Assembly: GCA_013397865.1 (NCBI GenBank) | Contig: VZTI01000933.1 | Span: forward strand, 606,061-670,060 | DNA length: 64,000 nt | Direction: 5' to 3' | Source of the DNA: Struthidea cinerea | Taxonomy: Eukaryota; Chordata; Aves; Passeriformes; Corcoracidae | Program-made: the position numbers and the translations under genes | Part shown: one piece after another, positions 13,350-26,129 of the stretch | Layout: each line of letters opens with the position of its first letter | How positions within the stretch are numbered: position 1 is the stretch's first letter | The notes under the pieces: model-generated | The model's database searches: none | The model's input: only the letters and a program-made list of their open reading frames with translations | What the model was told of the DNA's origin: nothing

Positions 13350-13376
13350 AGGAAGTGACATCTATTGTCACTTCCT
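13350..13376. repeat. Perfect 11-bp inverted repeat with a 5-nt loop
   Basis: AGGAAGTGACA (13350-13360), a TCTAT spacer (13361-13365), then TGTCACTTCCT (13366-13376). The arms are perfectly complementary. Each arm carries GGAAGTGAC, which resembles an ETS-family core (GGAA) next to TGAC, so this may be a pair of convergent protein-binding sites or a hairpin in RNA. Nothing else nearby suggests a transposon. Confidence 0.85.
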
Positions 13377-15456
13377 AGTGAAGGTGAGCTATAGGATGCC
13401 TTCCAGCAAGAGATGAAAGGTAGCTTGGAAAACACAAGGTCCCTGGCAAACTTAGTTCCTTAGGGAGGGCTGAGGAACTCAGAGAGATGCAGACTGAAAG
13501 CCTGGAGAGAGGAACGGCACAGTTTAACATCTTTGAGGAGAAGGGGAGGCTGAGAAACACCGTGGTCCCCTAAGTGTGTGCCACACCTGAGCACACATTG
13601 GAGCACTAAGGACCTCCCAGGAGTGCTTGGGGAAAATGATGCTCACAAGACCCCACGACCCGTCAACGTGGACCTTTTATCCCTGCCGATATCTAGAGAT
13701 GTCACAAGGAGAAGCAAACAACCAAAACTACTTGGAAACTTATTAACTGGGGACTGGATTGAAGAGAGAGACCCAAATTAGCAGCTGCTGGAAGATATGT
13801 TTGGAATAGGCCCCAAACCAAGAAACCTAAAACAAGTATTTGCCATGAGTTACACTTGTGAGTAGGGGTTTGCTTTTGGGCTGAAGGCATGAGCACAAAA
13901 ACTCTGTTGCTGGACCAGAACCATCATCTCTGCAATGTGGGGCCTCTTCCAAAAGAGCACTTAGCACGTTTAACTCCCTGTGTGGGCAGTTGGTAGTTGA
14001 AACCAATTATATCACATATGGGATCATATATATGACATGAGGTTTGGCAAGCAGTTGGTACTATAGATCACAGGCACATGAAAATACATTCCTCAAGTAA
14101 TTAAGATCTATATTTTCGCAAATTTTCACCTTTTTTCAGATATTGTGAAATATGTTTACATATGCTTCCACCCCAGAAAGCGTCTTACTTTTAAAAGAAT
14201 CTGACTTTATAGCCCAAGATTTTTAATCACTAGTACTTATAACTATGAGCTATAAAGCAATTTATAAACATCAAAAAATAATACATAAAAGACAAAAAAA
14301 GATATTTTTCTCTAATGCTACTTCTCCCTCCTAAGAGCAGTAATCATCATTAGTAGAAAGTTGATTATTTAAGCAAGAAACCCTCAACAGTCTCCCACAA
14401 TAGCTACTAAACCACTCAGTGACCTCTTGTTAATACATTGATATTTTAACAAACTACTTAATTTTGTAGAGGAAACCTGTACTATCTATATTCTGTTGGA
14501 CTACAAGCACAATTAAGTTACTCTTTTGTGACATATTTCACCATTAGCATTTTCAAACACCAAAAAAACGGAGATATGTAACAAAGGAAATTTTTCTTAA
14601 TGACTCTTTTAGATATCAAAACATATTTAGCTTGACTTGAGAGGATATGCTAGAGGCAAGTGTGGCCTGTTCAGAATTGTTTCCGTGCTCCATAAATAAT
14701 TAGCTGTATTCTTTTGATGCTAACACAGAAATAAGGAGAAAAAACATCAAATTAATGAAGCTACACCAGTATGGCATGCAGTAGAACCCAGCTGCATTTT
14801 TAAAGAGATTTTCTCTGAAGTCATAATTTGAAGGCAAAATAAGAAAAACCAACTGCAACAAAAAATATTAGTAATCTCAGTTCCTGCATGGCATTTCTGC
14901 CACATCTGAAACCCAGATTGATTTGACCAAGAAATGAACACCAGCATTTGGGGATGCTAAATAGCAGCTTTGTCAGGATGGCTAAGGGAGAGGCTTGGAA
15001 CATCCTTACTTGACTCGATGTGTTGTCACAGCAATTTGAACTGATGGCAGTTTTGAAATCTGAACAAAACTTTGTACCTTGACACTACCTGGAAAGTCAA
15101 CATGCAGTCAGAACAGCTTCATCCAACACTCACAACTGCTCAGATGAAATTAGTTCCTATCCATTACCTTCTATCCTCTAGGTTATCCTCTAACATTATG
15201 TTCAAAAAGTAAGGTCAGTGGTGAGGTGAGGTATTTCTTAAAGGAAGCTGATGTCCCAGAACAACTCTCAAATGGCACCACTGAGACAGTGTTAGTGATC
15301 TAGCACAGCTAGGCAGGCTGCTGGTGCATCCATTAACCTCATGGTCTGCATTGCTTGTACACCTTAAGACCTGTCTCATCCATTTCCTCTCTTTCCCTCC
15401 TTCTCTTTTTTTGCTTTTGTGTATCTCCAGATGCTGAAAATAAACATAAGCTCAGG

Positions 15457-15512
15457 AAAAAAAAAAAAAAAAGGAAAGGAAAAAAAAAAGGAAACAAACA
15501 ACAAAAAGCCCC
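15457..15512. repeat. A-rich/purine simple repeat
   Basis: A 16-A run (15457-15472) is followed by GGAAAGG, another A run and more A/G sequence. This is low-complexity DNA that generates spurious lysine-rich or phenylalanine-rich open frames. Confidence 0.85.
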
Positions 15513-16659
15513 AAGGAATACCCTGAAGGCTTTGCTTTTGAGAAAGGAGTGAAATACCTAGTGAATGGTCACTGCTTCCTAAAGATTCAATTCTGTCCCT
15601 ACATTTTATATAGCATATTATTCCAAAGTATGAGGCTATGGGGGAAAATGTGACAAAGAATAATCTAACCTGATGGAGTTCACAAGCTGACACTTCAACC
15701 TCCATGACAAGCCTGAGAATCTCCTTTCCTTTCTGGGGGAGAATGGAGGAGAAGAAAAGGAAATGGTGCTAGAGTTAAGTATATCAGACTAGCCACTGTA
15801 TGCAAGAGAAAACATATTATAATTAAAGTCAATGTTTGATTCTCTTATGCACAAAGCAGGCTCCACAGAAAGAGGAGAAAATGCCATTTCCTACGAGCTG
15901 AAACAGCCATTACAATTAAGAACTCCTCTGAAGGTAAGGAACAGCATCACTAGTAATGACAAGGTAATTTCCAATGGCAGAGGGAGGATGCACCTGATGG
16001 GAGCTGGGCATAGCTCTCCTGGAATGCCATGGAGCTGTTTCCAGAGGAGTGCAGACACAGGACCAAAGTCATCCCTTTCGGACTGGGGTGGCATTGACTC
16101 CCTGAGAAAAAAGCATGACTCCCTTTTTGTCTTTTGATTTCAGCTGTTCTGGTTTTGTTCTCTTCTAGACCCTGCTCATTGCAGTCCCTTGGAGTTTTTA
16201 ACTCTGTGGCACCAGTTCATTGTATCTCCTGCCTGCTGGGATTGGAAGAGGGTCACCTGGTTCTGCCCCGCACCCACCTGAGTGATGACACACACAGCTA
16301 GACAAGGCTGCATGTTTTGACAACTGTGCTGTTCACAGCCACGGCTGCCCAGCACAGACATGCACAGCTTCATTTTCATGAGGCAGCTGCAGCTTCTGGG
16401 GCCTTAAATCACACTGGGTATTTTTGTTTTGTCTTATCTATCGCTCTGCACGTCTGCAAGTACCCACTGACTCTGACATACACTTCTAGCAGCCCAGACA
16501 ACCCTGTTTTCAGTTTTCTGTTGAGCAAGATGTCAGCAGATGACAACCCACGCTCCACTGATGTCATTCTGTAATTGAACAACATTAAATATGGGTCAGA
16601 GTCTGGCTCCATCGCCATTTTAGTAGACACTTTATTATTTTGTTTTCAATCAACAAGTT

Positions 16660-16885
16660 AGACTGAGGGTAATGGGGATATGCTGTGCCATAATTCATTG
16701 CAATGGCTTAAGCATATGCTCATGAAATGGCAGCTTGTTGTCTGACACAATTATGTTCAGATTTACCATGGCTAGCAAAAGCAGATTTAGTACAAACTAT
16801 CAGCTGCTGAACTCTACAATCTTCTATACAGCTATGCTAAGAGACGTAGTCAAATACTAGCTGATCATAAATAAATTGCTGGGAT
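16660..16885. promoter_or_regulatory. Candidate conserved regulatory segment
   Basis: An AT-rich but complex segment dense in binding-site-like words: CATTGCAATG (16696-16705, palindrome), AGCATATGCT (16711-16720, palindrome) and AAATGGCAGCT (16725-16735), followed by ACAATTATG. It lacks simple repeats and long homopolymers. The same 11-mer AAATGGCAGCT recurs, in both orientations, in the segment at 29.9 kb. This is an impression from texture and cannot be proved without alignment to other vertebrates. Confidence 0.3.
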
Positions 16886-16988
16886 TTGCTCCCCCGTATC
16901 TGTGGGAATAAATCTGTATTATTTTGTCCAGTGTACCAGAGTTTTCCTGTCTCTGACAGTCTCTGACTTGGCAAATTAATCTCTCTCC

Positions 16989-17031
16989 TTTTTTTTTTTT
17001 TTTTTTTGTTTTTTGTTTTGTTTTGTTTTTA
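16989..17031. repeat. Poly-T followed by GTTTT simple repeat
   Basis: A run of about 19 T is followed by G-interrupted T runs (GTTTTTTGTTTTGTTTTGTTTTT). It is low-complexity sequence and was not linked to a transposon tail. Confidence 0.85.
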
Positions 17032-17349
17032 CTGGGCTACATTACAAAACTTAGTTTCTTTCTGAAGGTGACTCTTTGGAGGAGGCCAGCACAAAATTTA
17101 TATGGTCCTTGCAATAGCTCCCAGTCATTTACTGACCTCCCTGCCCACTTTATAGAGACACTTGCTTGTAACACCTTTAGAACAGCCACTCTTGTGCCAG
17201 CACAGAGCTTCCTCCAGAACAGGTTAAAGGGGCTGTAAATGCTCCTTATAAGGGCCAGCTTCCCACAGCTACTATAGATTTAATCTGCCAATTGACTATT
17301 GCTACTAAAAAGCAGAGTTGCCTTCCTCTTATTTTATGGATTCTTGTGG

Positions 17350-17393
17350 GTCCCTTCCAACTCAGGATATTCTGTGATTCTGTGACCCTGTGA
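17350..17393 (+). mobile_element. CR1 LINE 3' terminus
   Basis: GTCCCTTCCAACTCAGGATA, then TTCTGTGATTCTGTGACCCTGTGA. This matches the well-known 3' end of avian CR1 elements (GGTCCCTTCCAACC... followed by a short tandem of ATTCTRTG). CR1 ends in this 8-bp repeat rather than a poly-A tail. Only the last ~45 bp is clear, so the copy is severely 5'-truncated and lies in the plus orientation. Confidence 0.8.
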
Positions 17394-20300
17394 AATTCCC
17401 TGAAGTATCCTGGAAGACATTTTGCCTTACACATTGAAGCTGGGAAGGCCTGATACCTGTCTCTTACTGAGTTCAGGAGGAAAAGCAAGCACTTGCTGTG
17501 TGAATTCTTGGGACAGTGGTGAGGGGCAGCCTCAGACTCCACGCTGCAGCAACTGAAGTAAGCAGGGGAAAGATTGCTCTCTCAGAAAGACAGAAAATCA
17601 GGACAGGGTAAGGGAGGTCGTACTACGTCTATTCATTGGTTAATTCATAGTGGGTCTCCCTGTAAATTATCTTAGTTCTTCTATGTGGAAAAAACCTGAC
17701 ATTTGCTGTCACCACTTTCCTCCTTCCCCTTGGCAACCCTGTAACCTACAGTAGCCCCCGCTGCAGCTTAGACACAGCGCGGGTGGTACTTAAACCCAGC
17801 AATATCAATAATTATTTACCGATGAGATGGAAATAACAAACACTTAGCTGACTTAGATTCTCCATACCACATCTTTAGAAGGCTGTGAAAAAAAAAAAAA
17901 ACAAAAAACCTTTAGTCCTGAAACATAAAGAACGGAGGAATGTGGCAATTTGGGAAGCTGGCAGCAGCATGTGGGAGCTGGTGCATCCACCCACCGTGAC
18001 AGAGCTGTTTGATCGTGCTGGGTCTCACATGCCAACAGCAGCGGCAGATACTGTTGCAGATGCTGCCATGCTGATGTTGTGCCCATAGTCTGCTCTCATT
18101 TCATGTCTTATTTCCTTTGAATTAACAGTTGAGTGGTGTGCGAGATGCCATCCTTCAGGAGTCTTTCTGCAGTCTCCAAGGACGACTCCTCAGCCGTGTA
18201 CTTCAGAGGCTGTAAATACAGCTGTTAATTTCCCTGATAAATAACAGAAGGACAAGGAACAGAGAAGAATTTGCACCGCTGTGCCAGCTTCATTACTTAG
18301 GAAAATTGTCCTTTTACTCTTCAGAATACAGAACAGAGATTTGCATCCTAAACCCTGCAGGTTTAATTTGCAGCCTCCCTTCCTGCCCTGACTCTGTCCT
18401 AGAGCTACCAAACCACTAACAAACAAAAAATTTTGGAAATAGCAGGGCTGCTTTTTTTACCTGTCGTTTTCTGACTGCTACTTTGAAGAAGTATGTTATG
18501 AATTTACACTTTATTATCACCAGCCTTGTTTGGGATCCCGTATTAAATGGTTCACACACAAAAGTAAAGATCTGTAGACGTATTGTTGTTCTTATGTCAG
18601 CCCTATAAGAAGAACAACATGTGTACAAGAACATCCTCTGATATCTTATTTTCCTTCAACTTATTTTATAACTTTCGTTTCCTTCTCTCCATTAGCACAC
18701 TCTGCTTTCAAAGCTGCAGAAGCATTTTTTCTTCTGATTTTATCCATTTGAAAAACATCAACTTATATTTTCAAAATCAGCTAACGCAAAGCCCTCCTTT
18801 CTGATCTGACAATGCCTTTATTACCTGTACTCTGTAGCTAAAAACCTGTTTATTTGTATGGCAAAAAGTAATTATACTGGCACCAGAGCTGCAAGATTTT
18901 TTTTACTGGAGCAATTGTGGAGATCTTCAAAACAATAATTCTATGGTCTTTAACAATAGTGTTGCAAGTCTGTCTGTGTGTTTATTATTCCACTCTGAAA
19001 AAAATCAGTGAGAGATGGTTTCTTCTTTCCAACAAGATATTGGAAGAGAAAAAGAAAATAAGTAAATCTCTTTTTTTTGACAATATTTTTAAAAAAAATA
19101 CTTGTTTTAGTGTTTCAGTTATAATTAAATTTTACTTCTTTGAGGATATCATAACCTGTGATACACCATAAACCCAGAGCACCAAACTAAATTCTACCAG
19201 GGTTTCTTTAATATAATACTGCACAAATCAAGTAACTGGCAGCACGATTGTTTTCCTACCACACTTGGAAGGTTTTGTAGGATGGAATATATTTAAGTTT
19301 TACTTCTTAAATATAATTTGCACTAATGACTAGATCACCCAGTGTGAATTACCAAAGGCTGCAAATTAACAAAGATGAGAAGATACCCAATTATTTTTAA
19401 AGGGCTAATGGATTCTAAAATCGACTGATTCTGTACTTTAACGATGATGTATTGTTTTAACTCTTGATAATAACAATGTAATAGAGAATACAGCTCAGCA
19501 TATCTGTCCAGGTAATGATCACCCCCCATAACCATGGCTGTGCTGGTGACCCTGGCACAGGAAGGATGGGACAGGGAGGGGCATCTGGAGTGTCACCTGC
19601 CACGGTAACAAAGGAGCAGAAGGCAGAAAAAGGGGATTTCCATTCCACGACAAGGACAGTGAAAAGGGACTCGAAGCCGCTGCTTAGGAGGTGCCTGTGC
19701 TGAAGACAAAGAAACCACAGTTTCCAGGGCTGTCCTGTGCTCCTTGTGCTATTGCCAAGATTCCTGTGGTACCAGACACTCTCTGTGTAGGGAAGGTGTA
19801 TTAATGCTCCACAATGCACGCCCAGCAGTCTCAACAATATCTCCAAGACACCAGCTCATCTTCTCTGCAACCACTGAAGTGTGATTTTTCTGCCAGATAT
19901 GACTTCAGTATCTCACAGATAAACACCAACCCAGTCCCAGGCCTTTGCTGCCATTGACGCACCAGGGTTGCCACAGGAGCTCCACTGCAAACAGTATTTA
20001 CTTAAACACAGAAAGACAGAGCTGGATGGAAGTGGCGAAGGTACACATATGAGTTGACATGAATGAATCTTTGAAGTCACATTTATTAAAAATTAATGCT
20101 CAGAAAGCACAAATGCAACACTGCCCTGAAGTCTCCCTTCTCAGACTGCAGCAACTGCTCAGGCCCTGCTCGAGGTTTGCTGGTGTGCCTGAGCTCCTTT
20201 AGTGCAGCATTCACTTTCAACTTGGCTCCTGCTATTGCTGGCACTCCTCATTTTCAACAAAGTCAAACGCCAACACCTTTAATGCATTTCCAGCCGTGTT

Positions 20301-21807
20301 GGAGTGTGTTCCCAAAATTACTCCAGTTTCCCAAATTGCTCCTGTTAAGGTAAAAATTGCAATTTTTTATTCCTTTGGCAAGCACTGCATCTCACTGTGA
20401 GAATAACTGTTTTTACTAGCAAAGAGAAAAAGCCTGATATTATTGGGCCCAAACCTCCTCAGCAGCTCTGGGTCTCTTTCAGACCATGAGCAGCAGCTGG
20501 GAAGTGGCAATTGTCTCCTCACAGAACATGAGCTCCAAGCTGAAACCTCTGCAGGAAGATGTGTGCTGGCCTCACGCTCTCAGCCATGCAGGACAACACT
20601 ACTTAAGGCTTCCTAGGAACTTAGAGAACACCACACAAAGCCATGTCTTTGGCACAAGCAAGGAACTGCAGTTTGTCTACAGATTTTAGAAATCATGCTG
20701 ATTTCACTGGAAGTGCTGCAACCTATTTGGCCTGAGAGCTGGTTTGCATATTTGCATTTTTACTTAAACTGCTTTTTGCTGGACAAGTCTGTTGGCTGTC
20801 AGAAACCACAAACAGGGGTTTATTGAAGATTTTCCCACAGTTCAATTGAAGATATCTGGAAAACACATCGTAGCTGATCTAGATATTGTTTTGGTGAAAT
20901 GAAAGACTAGTGCAGGCTTCTCAACAAGTTCTTCTTCTGGTGTGAAGAAATTTACTGAATTATTTTTCTTGTATTTTTTTACAACTAAGATTTATCATTT
21001 TCCCAATTCTTTTTTATCCTGGCTTCCTAAAGAGACAATGCTTCTGCAAAACAGCTGGCAGACACCCAGCCCCCACACCTGGAAAACAATTTAGATCATG
21101 TTTGAAAGAAAAGCAGAACTCTTGAACATTTCACTGCTGCTGTGAATAATAGTGTTTGGCTGGAGGAGACGGCCCGAGGCAGGGAGGACTTGGCTGCTGC
21201 ACGCAGACTGCTCAGCAGTAACCGGTGAGCCAGACTGAATCTCCAGGCCAGCAAGAGCACAGGCTTGCTCTTTTCAGTGGGGATGTTTGAGTACATCGAG
21301 GGCTGAGAAGGAATCCTTCTTCAGTCTGATGAAAATCCTCATATCCTGTCACTTCAAGCCTACAGGTTCTTCATCTCAGTCCTTCCCTGCTCTGGGCTGG
21401 CTGCTGTTCCTGCACTGAGATCTACTCTGTGAGGATGCCAGCCCCCTACTGAGTTTTTATGTTCTTGTAATTAATTCTGGGCCTCAGCTTTTCCAGCTTT
21501 CTTTCAGCATGTCCATGCCAATCATCCTTAACCTTGTGTCTTATTTATACTTGGTTCATTTTTACCTTGTTTATTCTTTTGCTTCACTGTCCAGTCTTTT
21601 CTAAACTCCTGATGGAGCCACAGTACTTCTTACGGTTCTTCAGTTTTCCTTCCCTTTCATCAGGAAAGTTGCTGATTTTCTTCCAGCCCAATCCCTCAGA
21701 ACAACTGCTGGGATTTTTTTGTTTTGTTTGGTTTAGCATTTTGTACACTTCAATCCCCAAAATGACCTTAGAAACCCACTTACTAAACATTTCTTAAAAT
21801 TTTGTTT
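17394..21807. other. Non-coding sequence, no gene recognised
   Basis: Only short chance open frames occur (up to 129 codons, minus strand near 19.5-19.8 kb, with no recognisable domain). Short A and T runs occur, for example near 17888-17901. No LTR or CR1 end, RNA gene or convincing exon was seen. Confidence 0.65.
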
Positions 21808-21812
21808 GTGAG
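21808..21812. repeat. Target-site duplication GTGAG (left)
   Basis: GTGAG directly precedes the LTR at 21813 and recurs directly after it at 22203-22207. A 5-bp duplication fits retroviral-type integration. Confidence 0.7.
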
Positions 21813-22202
21813 TGCAGTAATGACACATGGGAAAGGACCTCACTCATAAGATGGAGAGCGGCAAAGGCCGTTTATTGCACAGTCAGAATTCCCTAAATAC
21901 CAGCACCCAACAGGATATCACATCATATAAACAGGAAAGATGTTCACCACAGTGTCCCCCAATCACCTGGGGTATCGCACAGATTTTACCTAGTATGGTA
22001 ATAGGCAAACAATGCCCTAGAAGGCCTCAAACTACAATTAACACTTCTCACAGGCCCAGTCTGTCCATAAACACACAATCCTCTCTCAGTCCATCCCCGG
22101 TGACCTGGATGCACTCCCAGGGTCACCTCCGGGCCCAGGACAGAGGCCCTCTCTCTGATCCTCAGGGCCTGTCTCTCTTCCAGCACATAGTGCACCCCAA
22201 CT
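21813..22202 (-). mobile_element. Solo LTR of an endogenous retrovirus, copy A
   Basis: A 390-bp unit whose reverse complement aligns along nearly its whole length with 31814-32202. By hand I count about 10 mismatches over the best ~320 bases, while the first ~30 bases of the LTR differ more. On the minus strand it carries an AATAAA polyadenylation signal (plus-strand TTTATT at 21871-21876) and ends in TTACTGCA, consistent with the CA terminus of an LTR. The 5' terminus reads AG instead of TG, probably a mutation. It is bounded by GTGAG duplications. No retroviral internal sequence flanks it, so it is most simply a solo LTR left by LTR-LTR recombination. Both strands hold open frames (up to 131 codons antisense), which I regard as non-coding. 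Confidence 0.85.
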
Positions 22203-22207
22203 GTGAG
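22203..22207. repeat. Target-site duplication GTGAG (right)
   Basis: Matches 21808-21812 on the other side of the LTR. Together with the shared LTR boundary this supports the insertion limits given. Confidence 0.7.
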
Positions 22208-22473
22208 GACTTTTACATCTAGTCCTGCTGTTCTCACTCCTTCCTTTCCTACTCATGTTGTAATCACTGTCACCCAAATGATTCCTGACCACTGAAACTA
22301 ATCAAATAGTTCTTTCCTGCTGATGAGAGGAAAGCCTAAATGAGTTACTGGTCTGGAATCCCACCTCCTGACATGCAGAGTTGTCTCTGACACAATACAA
22401 GAATGTGGCAAGCCATCAGTAACCTGTCATATTCTATTTCTGACTGCTACCCTGTTAATTAACCTCGTTATCT

Positions 22474-22489
22474 GGGGTTAATTAACCCC
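22474..22489. repeat. Perfect 16-bp palindrome GGGGTTAATTAACCCC
   Basis: The sequence is its own reverse complement. Its core GTTAATTAAC also occurs 23 bp upstream (22454-22463). GTTAAT/ATTAAC half-sites are characteristic of HNF1-type binding sites, and TAATTA is a general homeodomain core, but the spacing here lacks the central base of the HNF1 consensus. Confidence 0.85.
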
Positions 22490-23889
22490 GGAATCCCATT
22501 AGCATCATATTCTGTCTCTGGGAAGCTTCTATCAGCTGCTCAGAACCCCCCAGCCTCATCTGTCCAAGGCAGCATCCCCTCGTCAGCATCCCTTAGCCAG
22601 AGCGTTGAGTTAAACCCTGGCACATTATTCTGGCACATGCCACAAGCTTTGCAGCAGAGCCACTTGTGCAAGGTGGTTGTGACTCTGCTTGGGAAGGCCA
22701 GAGGAGAGCTGCAAAAGCTTTTCTTTAAGAGTAGGATGTAACTGCCTGGCAGCTGGGGGGTTAGGGGGATGGAGGGAGGATGACAGCAAAACAAGGAAGA
22801 GGAATCTAATAAGGGAGAGCAAATTTATTCTTTCCAGAGGTCTATTTATGCTGGGGGGTGTTGGGGCATATCCCTTCTTTACACCCACCTGCTTCCCACA
22901 CACTTCTCCCCATTTCCATTTCAGTGATCCTAACTCCTGCATTTCTGAAGACAAGGCCAGCCTGAAGAATTTCAGAGCTTAGCAAGCACACAAACCAAAA
23001 TATACAGCAGGTACATTTTTGTGGAAATTAAAATTGATGTGTCATATCAAGATCCCATTTGTGCAATCCTGTTCTTTAATGAGTACAAAATTGTTCTGTA
23101 TTTTCACTTAACAGCAATTTTGTTGTCTTCCCTTTTATGATATGGACAACAGTTTAATAACATAATCGTATATGAGAAGTACTTTTTGAAAATAATTGTA
23201 GGAAGCTTAAAATTTCATTGAAAATGTTATTTTAAATTGATCTCGGTAGTGTTTTTAAAAAGTCCTGTAGAGAATGCTGATTGAAATTTATACGTGCAAG
23301 TTGTCTGAGGAATCTCAGCAAGAAAGGCAGATTGGGTATTAAAACACTGCAATGCTGATACTTGAGAGTGAGCTGACACTCAGAGGGATTTTGAATGAAG
23401 TGAACTGGAAATATTTCCATAAACCATATCCCCACCCTAACCCAATTTATGATACTGAGATTTTTTTTTTTTACTGTTTGTTTACGTTTAAAACGGTAAG
23501 AAAATAAATATTTCCATATTTCTTAGCAATTTTCAGTAATTTCTTTAAAGTCAATTGTAATCCTTTAAAATTTGAAGGACAATCTGAAATATTGGCATTT
23601 TTTGGCAGGAAATCTAATTGCCCTCGCAACACTGATCCTCCCCTCCTACTTCTGCCCATTTTCTCGTGCTCTTTATGTTGGGTGTTCTTTGGGGCAGGGG
23701 CCTGACAGATCATTTCACTCTATCCCACTAAGGCAGAACACAAACCTGCCCAACCTTCCTATGACAGCAGCAGCTGTCTGGCTCAGATTTTGTGCAGTGA
23801 CGTTAATGGGAGCTGTGATGTGACTTCACCTGATGCTGGGGCAGCCCCTACATGAGGCCAGACCCCAGCAACAGCAGTTTAATGAAAGA

Positions 23890-24330
23890 CATATAGTCCT
23901 GTGCTGTTTCACTTTAATTAACGAGCACAGCTCAGAGACAATGCAACAACAGAAAATTAACTAAATCTATTATGGATCTATTATGCTATCAGAGAATTAT
24001 GCCTGTTAGCACATTGATACAGAAATTTCTCCAGCCATAACAAAATTACAGCCTATTGTTGGGAGAAAAAATTATTCCCTGCAATAGATTCAGAAAGAAA
24101 GTAAAGAATAATGAGGTTTCTAAGTTTACTTCTTATAACCTGTCTAAAAGACTGCAAAAATGAACGTCTGTGTTGCAAATATTGTGACGTGTTTAATGAT
24201 AATTGTATTAGAGCTCTGTCTCAGCATGTGAAAAAGATGTTAGTGTCACTGCACAGGAGTTTTTCCCTCACTCAGAATTCTTAGCTCAGTTACACAGGGG
24301 TAAAGCTAAGCTTTTTGCATTGAACACTCT
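23890..24330. promoter_or_regulatory. Candidate conserved regulatory segment
   Basis: AT-rich, non-repetitive DNA carrying TTAATTAA (23914-23921), GACAATG (23937-23943, SOX-like), ATTATG and AATTATG words, and CTATTGTT ending at 24060 (SOX-like ATTGTT). The absence of simple repeats and the density of homeodomain and SOX-like words resemble vertebrate developmental enhancers. This rests on texture alone; no alignment was possible. Confidence 0.3.
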
Positions 24331-25272
24331 GCCACTTCATTGCTTTACAAAGAACAACAAAATTGTCATATATTTGAAGAATTTCCATTTTAGTGCAATT
24401 CAAATTTAGCAGTGACCAGCTGATAACCCTTTCTGACTGAATTTATGTGTGCATCTTGCTCATGATTATCCTGCGCTGTCAGTCCTAGAGCATATTCTAA
24501 GATGATACAAGGAAAAAATAACATAGCAGATCTAATGATGTTTTGAAAACATCCAGATGCAAGATTTCATCTACTTTACTCAAAAAAAACCCCTAAATAA
24601 CAGATTGTTGGTTGAATGATCAAAAGTGAATTATTCTCTATTGTATTCAAGAATGAAACACTGATTCTACAAATACCTTCACCTAATTCTCATGAAGATG
24701 TTTTATGATGCCACCTCCTGCCTATAAAAACTGCTACATGTTATTAGGAAAATGATTTTATTGAAGTTGTACAGTAAAACAAAAACATACTCTTATAAAT
24801 ATTCTATCAGACTCTTTGCTGCCTTTGCAGATGGTGACAATTTCTTCCCAGAAGACTGACAAACCCAAAATTGAACCACTCTTGAGAGTTGCCCCCATAG
24901 TCAAAGATTAAGACATATTCAGAAATGCAACATGTGCAGTTTTCTGCTCAAAAATAGTTTCTTCCCACTTTTAATTCCAGGGAGAATTATGTGTGTATGG
25001 AAGAGTATGTGCCCTGGGAGAGTATGTGTGTATGTCTTTACAGGAGAGACAGAAGGTTTTCACATGCAGAGACCAAAGAGAGCTAGTTAGCAATTTTTCC
25101 CTGATTTTAAGAGTAGATTAAGTTTAATGTTTTGATTTTATTCTAGCAGCACAGACCACTCCATTGCCTTTTGTGGAGCTACCAGGGTATGAAATTATAT
25201 GTGATTTCAATGAAATACCCGTACATATTTATTAAAGGGCTGTTTTCACTGGTGGTTCAACACCAGCATCTG

Positions 25273-25295
25273 CACACACACACACACACACACAC
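25273..25295. repeat. (CA)n microsatellite
   Basis: About eleven uninterrupted CA units. Likely to vary in length between individuals. Confidence 0.95.
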
Positions 25296-26129
25296 TCTCA
25301 AAGGCTTATTCTTAAACACTTATCTTATTTCTCATCCATAAATAACATTTTCAGCACTCAACCCATACAGCATTACTTACTGAAGGAAAGTTGCATGTAT
25401 TCAGTAAAGCCAAATACCTGTTAGGCACACACTCTGTGAACACAGGAATGGCTCTCCCACATAATATCTCCAGATTGTGCACTTAACCTTGAAATGACAA
25501 CACTTTCTGGATCAGTGGGCACAGTGTCTGGTACCAGGTTAGATCTGGGCTGCTGGGATGCCCTTGCCAGCTGCTGCTGAGCAGCTCCCTTCTGCTCATG
25601 CCAACAGCTGAGCTGGTGTGGTGCCACAGAAACCTGTCTGGAATGCAGCAGGACAGAGCAGAGCCCACAGGTGTCGAGGTGGGAGGAGACGGTTCTTCTA
25701 GCTGCACTGAAGTCTCCTGAGGGCTGATTTGCTAAGGCCTCCCAAGGGAATTTTTCAGCCATGAAGAAAATGTTGCTGCTAACAAGTACAGTGTGCACCT
25801 CATCATTAGCTGATCACCATGCAGTACAGCCCAGCATTTTACAGCCTGGCATTCCAGGGATTCCCTGCAGCTCTTCCTGTGCCAGATCCAAAGACCACTG
25901 CAGTTAATGCCAATCACCTCTGTTCCTTGCAGCAGACCTACAGTTATAGGAACAACCTCAGGGAGGTGGTTGTTTTTATCCCAAGTGGGACAGGGCCATA
26001 TCAGAGATCCAGGAGGTGATCCATGGGGGGAGTAGTGCTGCCTAAATAAACAGATCAATAAATGCTGAAGTAATTTACTTTCTTCAGCTACACATGTTGA
26101 ACCCAAGTTTAACCAGGAAGTGCAATATC

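Larger units (their letters stand above)
11735..16659. other. Non-coding sequence, AT-rich in its middle
   Basis: No gene recognised. The segment around 13.97-14.75 kb is strongly AT-rich and contains the runs and near-palindromes expected of such DNA. A purine-rich A/G tract lies at 15457-15512. The longest open frames here are about 105-110 codons; the minus-strand one at 15376-15705 reads through the A/G tract as a run of F residues and is a composition artefact. Confidence 0.65.

Noticed and set aside
21827..22222. 131-codon plus-strand open frame, with a similar 125-codon frame antisense in copy B (31836-32213)
   Set aside because: Both lie antisense inside LTR copies; their similarity follows from shared LTR descent, not from protein conservation.
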